NCBI GenBank assembly: GCA_021155045.1
Contig: JAJNQB010000006.1
Coordinates: 186,001-250,000, forward strand
DNA: 64,000 bases
Origin: Arcticibacter sp.
GTDB taxonomy: Bacteria; Bacteroidota; Bacteroidia; 2-12-FULL-35-15
Direction: 5' to 3'
Made by a program: the position numbers and the translations under genes. Below, in pieces: positions 54,873 to 63,874 of the stretch (positions are counted from its first letter, which is position 1; the number at the start of each line of letters is the position of its first letter). The notes under the pieces are model-generated. The model was not told the origin of the DNA, did no database searches, and worked only from the letters and a program-made list of their open reading frames with translations.

Positions 54873-56984
54873 TTAATAGTTTAATAATATTTCAATTGCT
54901 TTTGCCACTTTGGTTGCGTTAGGTAACATTGTTGTTTCTAATATTGAGTTTAAAGGAATAGCTGGTAAATTTTCTGATCCAATAACATCTACTGGCGCAT
55001 CTAAAGATTCAAAACAATATTTTGAAATTCTTCCTGCTAATGCCTGTGCAAAACCATTGTTATAAGGCTCTTCCGTTAGTACAATACATCTTCCGTGTTT
55101 TTTTACGGAGTTAAATATTGTTTCTTCATCCAAAGGATTTAATGTTCTTAAATCAACAATTTCTACTTGATTCGAAAATTCTTTACTTGCATTTTTAGCC
55201 CAATAAACTCCCATTCCATAAGTAATAATTGTAAGTGTATTTTTTTCTAAAGATGTTTCAACTTCTTGAACCATTCTTGCTTTTCCTAATGGAATAATAT
55301 AATCTTCATCTGGTTCAATCGTTTTTGCATCTTCTGTTCCTTTTATTTTACTCCAATATAAACCTTTGTGCTCAAGCATTACAACTGGATTGGGGTCATA
55401 GTATGCTGCTTTCATTAAACCTTTTAAATCTGCTCCTGTTGATGGATAACAAATTTTTATTCCTCTGATATTTGTTAAAACGCTTTCTACACTTGAAGAA
55501 TGGTAAGGACCACCACTTCCATAAGCGCCAATAGGAACACGTAAAATCATGCTCACGGGCCATTTGCCATTTGATAAATAGCAGGAACGACTTACTTCTG
55601 TAAACAATTGATTTAAGCCGGGCCAAATATAATCGGCAAACTGTACTTCAACTATTGGTTTGCAACCAACGGCACTCATTCCAACTGTGCTTCCAATTAT
55701 AAATGCTTCTTGAATAGGTGTATTAAAAACTCTGTGGTCGCCAAATGTTTGTGCTAATGTAGCGGCTTCACGAAATACTCCTCCTAATCTGCCTCCAACA
55801 TCCTGACCATAAAGTAAACATTCAGGATGTTTTGTCATCAATTCACGAATTGCAAATAATGCAGAATCTACCATTACTGTTTTTTCTTTTCCTGCAGGAG
55901 AACGTTTCCCTTTTTCTTCTGTTATAGGAGTTGGAACAAAATCGTAATCAAATAAATCTTCAGGCTTAGGTTCTTCTGCCACTAGTGCTTTTTTGTAATC
56001 TTCTGCAACTTTTATTTTTGAATTATTTTCAATTTCAATTAATTCTGCATTATTAAATCCAGCAACAAGTAATTGATTTCTAAATTTTGGAAATGGATCT
56101 TTTTTTTGCGCTTCTTCTAAATCATCACGGTACCATTCTTTTCTAACACCTGAAGTATGATGATTTAATAAAGGAACTTTTGCGTGAATTAAAAATGGTC
56201 GCCTTTCTTTTCTTATAATTTCGATTACTTCTTTCACTGTATTGTATGATTTTTCAAAATCAGTTCCATCTATTGTTCTTGTTTCTAATCCTTTAAATCC
56301 TTTAGCATATTCAGTGGCATCTTGTGCTCTAATTTCTTTTGCGTTTGCAGAAATATCCCATTCGTTATCCTGTACAACATAAAGGATGGGCAATTTTTTT
56401 AATACTGCCATTTGAAAAGCTTCAGCAACTTCTCCTTCTGTGATGCAAGCATCTCCCAATGAACAAACAGCAATAGGTTTGTTTGCTTCTCCATCTCCTT
56501 TGGAGAGGGTCGGGGAGAGGTTTAATTCTTGTTTTTCCAAATATTGTAATCCCATTGCAACACCAGTTGTTGGGATTGCTTGCATCCCGGTTGCAGAAGA
56601 TTGCATTGGAATTTTTGGCATATCATCTCTTTTTAAACTAGGATGAGCATAATAGGTTCTTCCACCACTGAATGGATCATCACGTTTTGCTAATATTTGA
56701 AGCATTAATTCGTAGGGAGTAATTCCAATTCCTAATAGCATGCTATCATCGCGATAGTAGGCTGAAAGAAAATCTTGTGGCAATAATTGTAAACTTACAG
56801 CAAGTTGAATAGCTTCATGTCCGCGAGATGTAGCATGAACATATTTTGCACAAACATCTTTGTTTTCTTCATATAATTCGGATAACGCTTTTGCAGTACA
56901 CATCAATCCAAAAGCTTTTATCAATGTTTCTTCGGCAATAGACGAATTAATTTTGCGCTTTTTTTCTGCCATTAGTTCTGACAT
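54873..56984 (-). CDS. 2-oxoisovalerate dehydrogenase-type E1, fused alpha/beta
   Basis: A 703-residue TPP enzyme. The alpha part is first (about 1-340, with CSLGDACITEGEVAEAFQMA as the TPP fold) and the beta part after it (about 365-703, with VGRLGGVFREAATLAQTFG-like start and PCKPIVEVQFADYIWPGLNQL). This fused branched-chain E1 is common in Bacteroidota and feeds an E2/E3 complex to make branched acyl-CoA. An in-frame palindromic repeat is inserted in the alpha part near residues 160-175. It is convergent with dch. Confidence 0.88.
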   Translation of the reverse strand: MSELMAEKKRKINSSIAEETLIKAFGLMCTAKALSELYEENKDVCAKYVHATSRGHEAIQLAVSLQLLPQDFLSAYYRDDSMLLGIGITPYELMLQILAKRDDPFSGGRTYYAHPSLKRDDMPKIPMQSSATGMQAIPTTGVAMGLQYLEKQELNLSPTLSKGDGEANKPIAVCSLGDACITEGEVAEAFQMAVLKKLPILYVVQDNEWDISANAKEIRAQDATEYAKGFKGLETRTIDGTDFEKSYNTVKEVIEIIRKERRPFLIHAKVPLLNHHTSGVRKEWYRDDLEEAQKKDPFPKFRNQLLVAGFNNAELIEIENNSKIKVAEDYKKALVAEEPKPEDLFDYDFVPTPITEEKGKRSPAGKEKTVMVDSALFAIRELMTKHPECLLYGQDVGGRLGGVFREAATLAQTFGDHRVFNTPIQEAFIIGSTVGMSAVGCKPIVEVQFADYIWPGLNQLFTEVSRSCYLSNGKWPVSMILRVPIGAYGSGGPYHSSSVESVLTNIRGIKICYPSTGADLKGLMKAAYYDPNPVVMLEHKGLYWSKIKGTEDAKTIEPDEDYIIPLGKARMVQEVETSLEKNTLTIITYGMGVYWAKNASKEFSNQVEIVDLRTLNPLDEETIFNSVKKHGRCIVLTEEPYNNGFAQALAGRISKYCFESLDAPVDVIGSENLPAIPLNSILETTMLPNATKVAKAIEILLNY
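56487..56525. repeat. GC-richer palindromic repeat inserted in E1 gene
   Basis: The segment contains CTCCTTTGGAG and CGGGGAGAGG, much richer in GC than the surrounding gene. It encodes NLSPTLSKGDGEANK in the E1 protein, a stretch that interrupts the normal join between YLEKQE and IAVCSLGD. Peptides like LSPTLSKGEG are familiar translations of interspersed 'CTCTCC-AAAGGAGA' repeats in bacterial genomes. The reading frame is kept. Confidence 0.6.
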
Positions 56985-57121
56985 AATTAAATTAATTTTA
57001 GAGAAAGATTAATATTTTGATAAATTTAAGATAAATCAATTTAAATTCCAACGTATACAACAAAAACAAAATATAGTGTTGTTTTTATTTAATATTTCAG
57101 AATATTAGTTTGTTTTAGAAT

Positions 57122-57150
57122 AAAAAAAGCCGCATTTTACAAATGCGGCT
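57122..57150 (-). terminator. Rho-independent terminator of the pirin operon
   Basis: AGCCGCATTT (57128-57137) pairs perfectly with AAATGCGGCT (57141-57150) around a 3-base loop. On the minus strand the stem is followed by a run of seven T. It lies 20 bases after the pirin stop and is the clearest terminator in the window. Confidence 0.85.
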
Positions 57151-57170
57151 AGTAATTTATTATTTAAAAA

Positions 57171-57881
57171 TTAATTCATCGGAACATCAATAATTAAAAT
57201 TTCAGAGTTTGGTTTAACCGAAACAGAAAAGTTAGAAGTATCCCAAACGCCAATTGCATCTCGTTTGTTAAGTGTGTGTTCGCCAATTATTGCAGAGCCT
57301 TCTATTACAAAAACATATGCACCATTTCCTTTGTTTTGAATGGTGTAGGAGATGTTTTTTTCTTCAGAAAATTTTCCAATACTAAAAAATGCATCTTGAT
57401 TTATCCACATTGTATCATCCGATTTTATTGGTGATACAATGGTTTTGAAATTATTTAGTTTAGCGTTTTCGGAAAATATTTTTTGTTCATATCTAGGAGT
57501 AATATTTTTCTCTTTTGGAAAAATCCATATTTGCAATAAATTAATTTCTTCTGTTTTCGAATGATTGTATTCGCTATGCATTAATCCCGATCCAGCACTC
57601 ATTGCTTGAATTTCATTAGGTTGTATGGTGCCAATATTTCCCATACTATCTCTGTGTTCAAGTGTTCCTTTTAAAGGTATTGTTACAATTTCCATATTAT
57701 CGTGAGGATGCATTCCAAAGCCTCCTCCTGGAGCAATAATATCGTCATTTAAAACTCTTAACATACCAAAATGCACTTTGTTGGGGTCGTGATAATTTGC
57801 AAAGCTGAATGAATGTTTTGCATGTAACCATCCATGATTAGCTTGTCCTCTTTCTGTTGATTTGTGAAATATTGTTTTCAT
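57171..57881 (-). CDS. Pirin-family bicupin protein
   Basis: A 236-residue pirin-like protein. The metal site of the first cupin is in GGGFGMHPHDNMEIVTIPLKGTLEHRDSMGN, and the MSAGSGLMHSEYNHS motif is typical. Some pirins are quercetinases, others act in redox signalling; the role here is not clear. It follows the LigB-like gene after 13 bases and ends at a strong terminator. Confidence 0.88.
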   Translation of the reverse strand: MKTIFHKSTERGQANHGWLHAKHSFSFANYHDPNKVHFGMLRVLNDDIIAPGGGFGMHPHDNMEIVTIPLKGTLEHRDSMGNIGTIQPNEIQAMSAGSGLMHSEYNHSKTEEINLLQIWIFPKEKNITPRYEQKIFSENAKLNNFKTIVSPIKSDDTMWINQDAFFSIGKFSEEKNISYTIQNKGNGAYVFVIEGSAIIGEHTLNKRDAIGVWDTSNFSVSVKPNSEILIIDVPMN

Positions 57882-57894
57882 AGTTTAAATTTTT

Positions 57895-58671
57895 TTAGTT
57901 TAACATTATGTGTCGCATACTCATTGTTGCGTGTTGCCAGCTTACGTGGGGAAAATTAACGGAGTCGTTCTGTGTTCTGAGCCCCGCTAAGTAGATTAAA
58001 GGTAAAAAATGATCGTCAGTTGGATGATTCATTTTGAATAGATTACTTGATTTGTCAATTTTAATTAAGGTTTCAGGTGTGTTGTTTAAAAACGAATTTT
58101 CAACCAATTCATCAAATTTTGCTGCCCAAGAAATTGGTTGCGCATCAATATTTTGGAAGTCAGCATTTGAAAAATTATGAGTTACATTTCCACTTAATAA
58201 AATTAAAATTTTTTGTTCTCTTAAGGGAATTAATTTTTGTGCTAGTAAAAAATGATCTTCAAACGATTTATTCATATCCAAGCTTAACTGCAAAACAGGA
58301 ATATTTGCATTTGGAAAAAGATGCAAAAGCATACTCCAAGCACCATGATCTAATCCTCTTTTATAATCTTTATGTATAGGTTCATTAATAAGTTTTTCAA
58401 TTTCAGGAATTAAATTTAATGCACCTTTTACAGGATATTGTTTTTCAAATAATTCATTTGGAAAACCTCCAAAGTCGTGATATGTTGAAAGATGTTCTGA
58501 TGCAGTAACCGATAAACCTCTTGTTTGCCAATGTGCTGAAATAACCAGAATTGCTTCCACATCTATTAAAGATTTTCCAATTTTATTTAAATCTTGTGTA
58601 TAAGCATTTTCAGCAATTGCATTCATTGGTGAGCCATGGCTTACGAAAAGAGCAGGTGTTATGTTTTTCAT
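57895..58671 (-). CDS. LigB/DODA-type extradiol dioxygenase-like protein
   Basis: A 258-residue protein of the class III ring-opening dioxygenase family, similar to YgiD (4,5-DOPA dioxygenase). FVSHGSPMNAI near the start, ISAHWQTRGLSVTASEHLSTYHDFGGFP and LSGNVTHNFSNAD hold the conserved His. YgiD-type proteins often act on unknown substrates. It is not part of the anaerobic pathway by operon. A palindromic operator lies 25 bases before its ATG, so it is probably under control of the MarR protein upstream. Confidence 0.86.
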   Translation of the reverse strand: MKNITPALFVSHGSPMNAIAENAYTQDLNKIGKSLIDVEAILVISAHWQTRGLSVTASEHLSTYHDFGGFPNELFEKQYPVKGALNLIPEIEKLINEPIHKDYKRGLDHGAWSMLLHLFPNANIPVLQLSLDMNKSFEDHFLLAQKLIPLREQKILILLSGNVTHNFSNADFQNIDAQPISWAAKFDELVENSFLNNTPETLIKIDKSSNLFKMNHPTDDHFLPLIYLAGLRTQNDSVNFPHVSWQHATMSMRHIMLN

Positions 58672-58688
58672 GTTTTAATATTTACAAT

Positions 58689-58716
58689 TACATTTAATGT
58701 ATATACATATATTTTA
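58689..58716. promoter_or_regulatory. Probable MarR operator 1 (before LigB-pirin)
   Basis: The 12-bp perfect palindrome ATGTATATACAT at 58697-58708 lies in a 28-bp block that matches operator 2 (reverse complement) at 25 of 28 positions. It sits between the marR stop and the dioxygenase start. Confidence 0.7.
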
Positions 58717-58726
58717 TTAAATTTTT

Positions 58727-59197
58727 TTAACCTCTTAATTTATCTAAAAGTAGGTTGATGGTTTCAGCTTCTTTTTCTGATAAATTTTTTAATTCTTTTA
58801 AAAAAGTTAGTTCATGCTTATCAAGTTCGGCTAATAAATCTAATCCTTTTTGTGTTATCATAACGTTTACAGCTCTTCTGTCTTCGGGGCAAATAGTTCT
58901 TTCTACTAATTTTTTTAATCTTAATTTTTCAACTAATCTTGAGGCATTTGAGTTTTTATCTAACATTCTATCAATCAACAAATTTACAGAAGCGGGTTTT
59001 GGATGTTGCCCTCTAAGTATTCTAAGTAAATTAAATTGCTGACTTGAAATGCCATAAGGTTTAAGATTTAAAGCATGTTTAGCACTCAGCCAATTGCCAG
59101 TAAACAAAATATTGATAAGCATTTTTTGATACTCATTTTTAAATTTTGCTTGTTTTATTTCTTTTCCTATTTCCAATTTTTTTGGTTTATTGCACAA
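58727..59197 (-). CDS. MarR-family transcriptional regulator
   Basis: A MarR-type winged helix protein of up to 156 residues. GISSQQFNLLRILRGQHPKPASVNLLIDRMLDKNSNASRLVEKLRLKKLVER is the DNA-binding part and PEDRRAVNVMITQKGLDLL the wing. The frame begins with TTG at 59197; another TTG at 59176 is possible, and the first ATG (59122) is too late. Two near-identical palindromes, one before this gene and one before the downstream LigB-pirin pair, suggest that it represses both units and itself. Confidence 0.86.
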   Translation of the reverse strand: MCNKPKKLEIGKEIKQAKFKNEYQKMLINILFTGNWLSAKHALNLKPYGISSQQFNLLRILRGQHPKPASVNLLIDRMLDKNSNASRLVEKLRLKKLVERTICPEDRRAVNVMITQKGLDLLAELDKHELTFLKELKNLSEKEAETINLLLDKLRG

Positions 59198-59222
59198 AGG
59201 TAAGCAAAAAATAAATACAAAT

Positions 59223-59250
59223 ACATTATATGTATATACATTTAATGTAT
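59223..59250. promoter_or_regulatory. Probable MarR operator 2 (before marR)
   Basis: TACATT-AT-ATGTATATACAT-TT-AATGTA is a 28-bp near-perfect palindrome around the core at 59231-59242, about 33 bases before the marR start. Its core is identical to operator 1. Confidence 0.72.
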
Positions 59251-59347
59251 TTTAACATTACAAAAGGATTACCATACTAATAATGATTAAAATTTACGAT
59301 ATTTAACGCATTAAAAGTAATGATAAACTAATTTAAATTTCATCGCT

Positions 59348-59869
59348 ATGCTAGATAAAACATTTGATATTGTAATGATTTTGTTGCCATCGGGAATAGT
59401 GTTTCTTACAACCTACTATTTAGTTAAAAATTTTTTAGACCATGAAAATAGAAAAAGAAGCATTGACTTAAAATTGGCAAATCAAAATTTAATTACACCA
59501 ATTCGTCTTCAAGCTTATGAACGTATGGTTTTGTTTTTAGAAAGAATAAACCCAAGTAGTATGGTTATGCGACTGAATAAAACAGGTAGTGCTGGGATGT
59601 TTCAGCAGGAATTATTAAAAACGGTTCGTTCAGAATTTGAACATAATCTTGCTCAGCAAATTTATATTACTCCCAAAACTTGGGGTGCTATTATTAAGGC
59701 AAAAGAAGAAACTATAAAATTAATTAATGTAGCATCTACAAAAGTAGGAGCAGATTCAAATGCCATGGAATTTGCACAAGCAGTAATATTGGTATCATCT
59801 CAGCTTACAGATTTACCAACAAAAATTGCGATAGATGCAATCAAAAAAGAAATAAGTAAAGAATTTTAA
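59348..59869 (+). CDS. Membrane-anchored hypothetical protein before the mutase
   Basis: A 173-residue protein with one N-terminal membrane helix (about residues 7-27) and a mostly helical cytoplasmic part, including PIRLQAYERMVLFLERINPSSMVMRL. It resembles a DUF7935-like family seen in Bacteroidota, often beside methylmalonyl-CoA mutase genes, but I know no function for it. It precedes the mutase gene by 84 bases on the same strand. Confidence 0.65.
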   Translation: MLDKTFDIVMILLPSGIVFLTTYYLVKNFLDHENRKRSIDLKLANQNLITPIRLQAYERMVLFLERINPSSMVMRLNKTGSAGMFQQELLKTVRSEFEHNLAQQIYITPKTWGAIIKAKEETIKLINVASTKVGADSNAMEFAQAVILVSSQLTDLPTKIAIDAIKKEISKEF

Positions 59870-59953
59870 AAAGAATTGAATGATTGAAACTTAGTAAGCA
59901 ATTACTTGAAATATTAATCAACCAATTTTTTAATGAACCAATGAACTATTGCA

Positions 59954-61519
59954 ATGGAAGAAAAAGAAAGAAAAGATAAATTTTGTACGGATTCAGGAAT
60001 TGAGATTAAAAGAGTTTATTCAAAGTTAAATGTAACGGATGAGCAACCTGGAGAGTTTCCTTTTACACGTGGAGTACAATCAACAATGTACCGTAGTAAA
60101 TTATGGACAATGCGCCAATATGCAGGTTTTTCAACAGCCGAAGAATCTAATAAACGATACCATTATTTATTAAACAATGGGACTACAGGTTTGTCTGTAG
60201 CTTTTGATTTGCCTACCCAAATTGGTTATGATAGTTCACATGATTTTGCAGAAGGAGAAGTTGGAAAAGCGGGGGTTGCAATTGACTCTTTGAGAGATAT
60301 TGAAATATTATTTGACGGAATTAAATTGGAGAACATTACAACTTCAATGACAATAAATTCTACTGCATCTATTTTATTAGCGATGTATGTTGCATTAGCA
60401 AAAAAACAAGGTGCTGATTTAAAAAAGATTTCAGGAACGATACAAAATGATATATTAAAAGAATACGCTGCTAGAGGAACATATATTTATCCTCCCAAAC
60501 CAAGCATGCGTATCATCACAGATATTTTTGAATATTGTTGCAAAGAAGTTCCAAAATGGAATACCATTTCAATTTCTGGTTATCATATTAGAGAGGCTGG
60601 TTCTACTGCAGTTCAAGAATTAGCATTTACTCTGGCAAATGGTAAAGCATATTTAAAAGCTGCAATTGATAAAGGATTAGATATAAATGTGTTTGCAAAA
60701 CGTTTATCTTTTTTCTTTAATGCTCATAATAATTTATTTGAAGAAGTAGCTAAATTTCGTGCAGCACGCAGAATGTGGGCAAAGATTACAAAAGAATTGG
60801 GAGCAACGGATGCGAGGGCTCAAATGTTACGTTTTCACACTCAAACGGGAGGTTCTACTTTAACAGCTCAGCAGCCTCATAACAATATTATACGTGTAAC
60901 AACTCAAGCTATGTCGGCTGTTTTGGGTGGTACGCAAAGTTTGCATACGAATGGTTTTGATGAAGCCATTGCATTGCCTACTGAAGAAGCTGCAAGGATT
61001 GCATTACGTACACAACAAATTATAGCTTACGAAAGTGGTGTTGCAGAAACGGTTGATCCATTAGCCGGTTCTTATTTTGTAGAAGCATTAACAAATGAAG
61101 TGGAGGCAGCGGCTTGGGAGTATATTAACAAAATTGATGCTATGGGTGGTTCTGTTGCAGCCATTGAACAAGGTTATTTGCAAAATGAAATTGCTGCTAG
61201 CTCTTACAAATACCAAAGAGATATTCAAACGGGTGAAAAAATAATTGTAGGCGTAAATAAATTTACAATTGAAGAAGAACCATTAAAAGATATTTTTACT
61301 GTGGGTGATTCTATTCGCGAAAAACAAATTCAAAAAATCAACCAAATAAAAGCGGAACGGAATAACGAAAAAGTTACGATTTTGCTTAAAAAATTAGATG
61401 AGGCTGCTAAGTCAAATACTAATTTAATACCTGTAATACTTGAGTCTGTCGAGAATTATGCTACACTAGGAGAAGTTGCTGATGTTTTAAGAAATGTATT
61501 TGGAGAATTTAGGGGGTAA
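59954..61519 (+). CDS. B12-dependent acyl-CoA mutase, large subunit without B12 domain
   Basis: A 521-residue methylmalonyl-CoA mutase-type TIM barrel. PFTRGVQSTMYRSKLWTMRQYAGFS, GLSVAFDLPTQIGYDSSH, TYIYPPKPSMRIITDIFEYC and RFHTQTGGSTLTAQQPHNNIIR are family motifs. The chain ends before the cobalamin-binding domain, so a small subunit must exist elsewhere, as in archaeal-type and isobutyryl or 2-hydroxyisobutyryl-CoA mutases. The TMY tyrosine points toward methylmalonyl-CoA, but this does not settle the substrate. It could serve propionyl-CoA metabolism. Confidence 0.88.
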   Translation: MEEKERKDKFCTDSGIEIKRVYSKLNVTDEQPGEFPFTRGVQSTMYRSKLWTMRQYAGFSTAEESNKRYHYLLNNGTTGLSVAFDLPTQIGYDSSHDFAEGEVGKAGVAIDSLRDIEILFDGIKLENITTSMTINSTASILLAMYVALAKKQGADLKKISGTIQNDILKEYAARGTYIYPPKPSMRIITDIFEYCCKEVPKWNTISISGYHIREAGSTAVQELAFTLANGKAYLKAAIDKGLDINVFAKRLSFFFNAHNNLFEEVAKFRAARRMWAKITKELGATDARAQMLRFHTQTGGSTLTAQQPHNNIIRVTTQAMSAVLGGTQSLHTNGFDEAIALPTEEAARIALRTQQIIAYESGVAETVDPLAGSYFVEALTNEVEAAAWEYINKIDAMGGSVAAIEQGYLQNEIAASSYKYQRDIQTGEKIIVGVNKFTIEEEPLKDIFTVGDSIREKQIQKINQIKAERNNEKVTILLKKLDEAAKSNTNLIPVILESVENYATLGEVADVLRNVFGEFRG

Positions 61520-61598
61520 AAAAAATTTGTTTGCAACTTTTTTTTAATTATATTCGTCTGTAAATTAAATAAAATTATCACCCCTATTCTCAAATTTA

Positions 61599-62594
61599 AT
61601 GACAAAAAAACTACTCCTTTTAATTGGATTGTTTTTGTTTTTAATCGGTTACTCGAAGGCTAATACTTGTACTTCAAATGCAGGTACATTTGCCAGTTGG
61701 GTTGCCGTTACGTGGACTTGTTCTTCCGCTCCAGTTGGAGGTCCGCCCACGTGTGGAGATGTAATAAATATTGCTGCTGGATCTTATGTTTATATAAGTG
61801 CAGATGTTGATTACTCTGCTTGCGGTTCACCAATTACTTTAAATGTTTACGGAACACTTGATTTTAATACCAATGGTGTTCAATTCAAATTGCCTGCAGG
61901 CTCAACCGTTTTTGTGGGTGCCGGAGGGTCTATTAAAAAGTCATTTGCTGGAGGAGGCTCCTCAACTTTAATTTCGGTGGGGGGCTCTAATGTATGGACT
62001 GCTGGAGATGGAACGGTTACAGGACCGACAACTTTACCTATTGAATTAATAAGCTTTACTGCTACACAAAATCAAGATAAAGTTTTTATTAAATGGGTAA
62101 CAGCAACAGAAATAAACAATGATTTTTTTACCATTGAAAAAACAAAAGATGGTATCTCTTACGATTTTGTGGCTCAAGTGGATGGAGCAGGAAATAGTAC
62201 TTCTATTTTAAATTACTCAGCTATTGATAATGTACCTCATCAAGGTTTATGTTATTATCGTTTGAAACAAACTGATTATGATGAAAGATTTTGGTATTCA
62301 CATTTAATTGCTGTTGATTTTAAACCCTATTCTGATTTTAATTTTAATGTTTATCCAAATCCTTCAACGGGTGATGAAATAAATTTAGCTATAACCAATA
62401 CAAAAAATGAAGATGTTTTAGTAGTAGTAACTGATGTAACAGGAAAGGAGAGTTATTCAAAAATATTAATTACAGAGGAAGAAGGAGAAAGCGTTTTTGC
62501 ATTTGATTTAGAAAACAAATTAGCAAAAGGAATTTATGTTATTACTGCAACTTCGAAGCAAAATATATATAGTAAAAAACTTATCGTTAAATAA
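61599..62594 (+). CDS. T9SS-exported surface protein
   Basis: A 331-residue exported protein. The signal peptide ends near SKANTC. A G8-like region, with cysteines in pairs (NTCTSN, TWTCSSAP, PPTCGD), is followed by a common T9SS stretch ISFTATQNQDKVFIKWVTATEINNDFFTIEKTKDG and the sorting tail VYPNPSTGDE ending KKLIVK. Surface display is likely; specific role unknown. Confidence 0.78.
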   Translation: MTKKLLLLIGLFLFLIGYSKANTCTSNAGTFASWVAVTWTCSSAPVGGPPTCGDVINIAAGSYVYISADVDYSACGSPITLNVYGTLDFNTNGVQFKLPAGSTVFVGAGGSIKKSFAGGGSSTLISVGGSNVWTAGDGTVTGPTTLPIELISFTATQNQDKVFIKWVTATEINNDFFTIEKTKDGISYDFVAQVDGAGNSTSILNYSAIDNVPHQGLCYYRLKQTDYDERFWYSHLIAVDFKPYSDFNFNVYPNPSTGDEINLAITNTKNEDVLVVVTDVTGKESYSKILITEEEGESVFAFDLENKLAKGIYVITATSKQNIYSKKLIVK

Positions 62595-62597
62595 TTT

Positions 62598-63782
62598 TTA
62601 TTCTATCTGAACAACCAACCCTTTTAAATATTCTCCTTCTGGATGAAATATGTTTACACAATGGTCTGCTGGTTGAGATAAATGATGTAACACCCTAACG
62701 CTTCTTCCTGCTTCAATTGCTGCTGCCATTACGGTACTATTGAAAGTATTTTTATCCACTACTTGAGAACAAGAAAATGTAAATAACAATCCTCCTGATT
62801 TTATTTGGCGAATAGCTTCATAATTTAATCGTTTGTATCCCATTACAGCATTATGTTTTACATTATGGTGTTTTGCAAAAGCTGGAGGGTCAAGAATAAT
62901 AATATCGTAAATATTTTCTTTGTGTTTTAAAAATTCAAAAGTATCTACTGCATGTGATTCATGATTTGTAATATTGTTTAGTTCAATGTTTTTATCAGTA
63001 AGTTCAATTGCTTTTTGTGAAATGTCAATTGAGTGAACCTCTTTCGCACCTGCATTTGCAGCATAAACAGAAAATCCTCCTGTATAACAAAATGTATTTA
63101 ATACTACTTTATCTTTTGAATACCTAGCAAGTAGTTCTCTGTTTTCTCTTTGGTCAATGAAAAAACCAGTTTTTTGTCCACCTTCCCAATCAATATGAAA
63201 TTTATTATTGTTTTCAATTACAATAGTTGAATTTCCTACATCTTCATTTTTTTTCCACAAATATCCATTTATTGCTTTTATCGCAGCTTGCTTAGGCATA
63301 GTATCTTCACTTTTATCATATACAGCAATTAACGTATCGCCCATCACATCTTGCAAAACTTTTACAAATTCATTCTTTAATAAATGCATTCCAATAGAGT
63401 GTGATTGAAATACAGCTGTTCCGTTATAAAAATCAATTACAAAACCTGGTAAACCATCGCCTTCACCATAAAACAAACGATAACAATTTGTTGAATTGTT
63501 ATTTACTAAGTTTAGTTGTTTTCTGAAATTATATGCAGATTGTATTTTACTTTTCCAAAAATTATAATCAGGACTTACTTTTGTAAAAGAAAACATTCTT
63601 ACTGCAATAGAGCCAATTTGATAATGCCCCATCCCTAAAAATTGATTTTGTGAAGAATAAACTTCAACCATATCACCTTCACTTACGTCATCACTTATTT
63701 TTTTTATTGCACCCGAAAATACCCAAGGATGAAATCGTAACAAACTGTGCTCTTTTCCTTTATTTAATGTAATCTGAATCAT
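62598..63782 (-). CDS. RlmI-like SAM-dependent rRNA methyltransferase
   Basis: A 394-residue class I methyltransferase. The N-terminal PUA domain (about 1-75, WVFSGAIKKISDDVSEGDMVEVY) precedes the Rossmann domain with NTFCYTGGFSVYAANAGAKEVHSIDIS (SAM site) and ILDPPAFAKHH (catalytic motif). RlmI of E. coli methylates C1962 of 23S rRNA and has about the same length. Target assignment is by family. It is convergent with the T9SS gene before it and divergent from the M16 gene after it. Confidence 0.87.
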   Translation of the reverse strand: MIQITLNKGKEHSLLRFHPWVFSGAIKKISDDVSEGDMVEVYSSQNQFLGMGHYQIGSIAVRMFSFTKVSPDYNFWKSKIQSAYNFRKQLNLVNNNSTNCYRLFYGEGDGLPGFVIDFYNGTAVFQSHSIGMHLLKNEFVKVLQDVMGDTLIAVYDKSEDTMPKQAAIKAINGYLWKKNEDVGNSTIVIENNNKFHIDWEGGQKTGFFIDQRENRELLARYSKDKVVLNTFCYTGGFSVYAANAGAKEVHSIDISQKAIELTDKNIELNNITNHESHAVDTFEFLKHKENIYDIIILDPPAFAKHHNVKHNAVMGYKRLNYEAIRQIKSGGLLFTFSCSQVVDKNTFNSTVMAAAIEAGRSVRVLHHLSQPADHCVNIFHPEGEYLKGLVVQIE

Positions 63783-63874
63783 TTTATGTTATTTTAAAAT
63801 TGTTGCGAATGTACAAATATTTAAGCCTTAAAAACTGCTTATTATAGTTATATTTGCAATCTTATAATGATATT

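Noticed and set aside
57895..58671. LigB-like dioxygenase as part of the aromatic pathway
   Set aside because: It belongs to a separate MarR/pirin unit, resembles YgiD and needs oxygen, while the pathway in this window is reductive.
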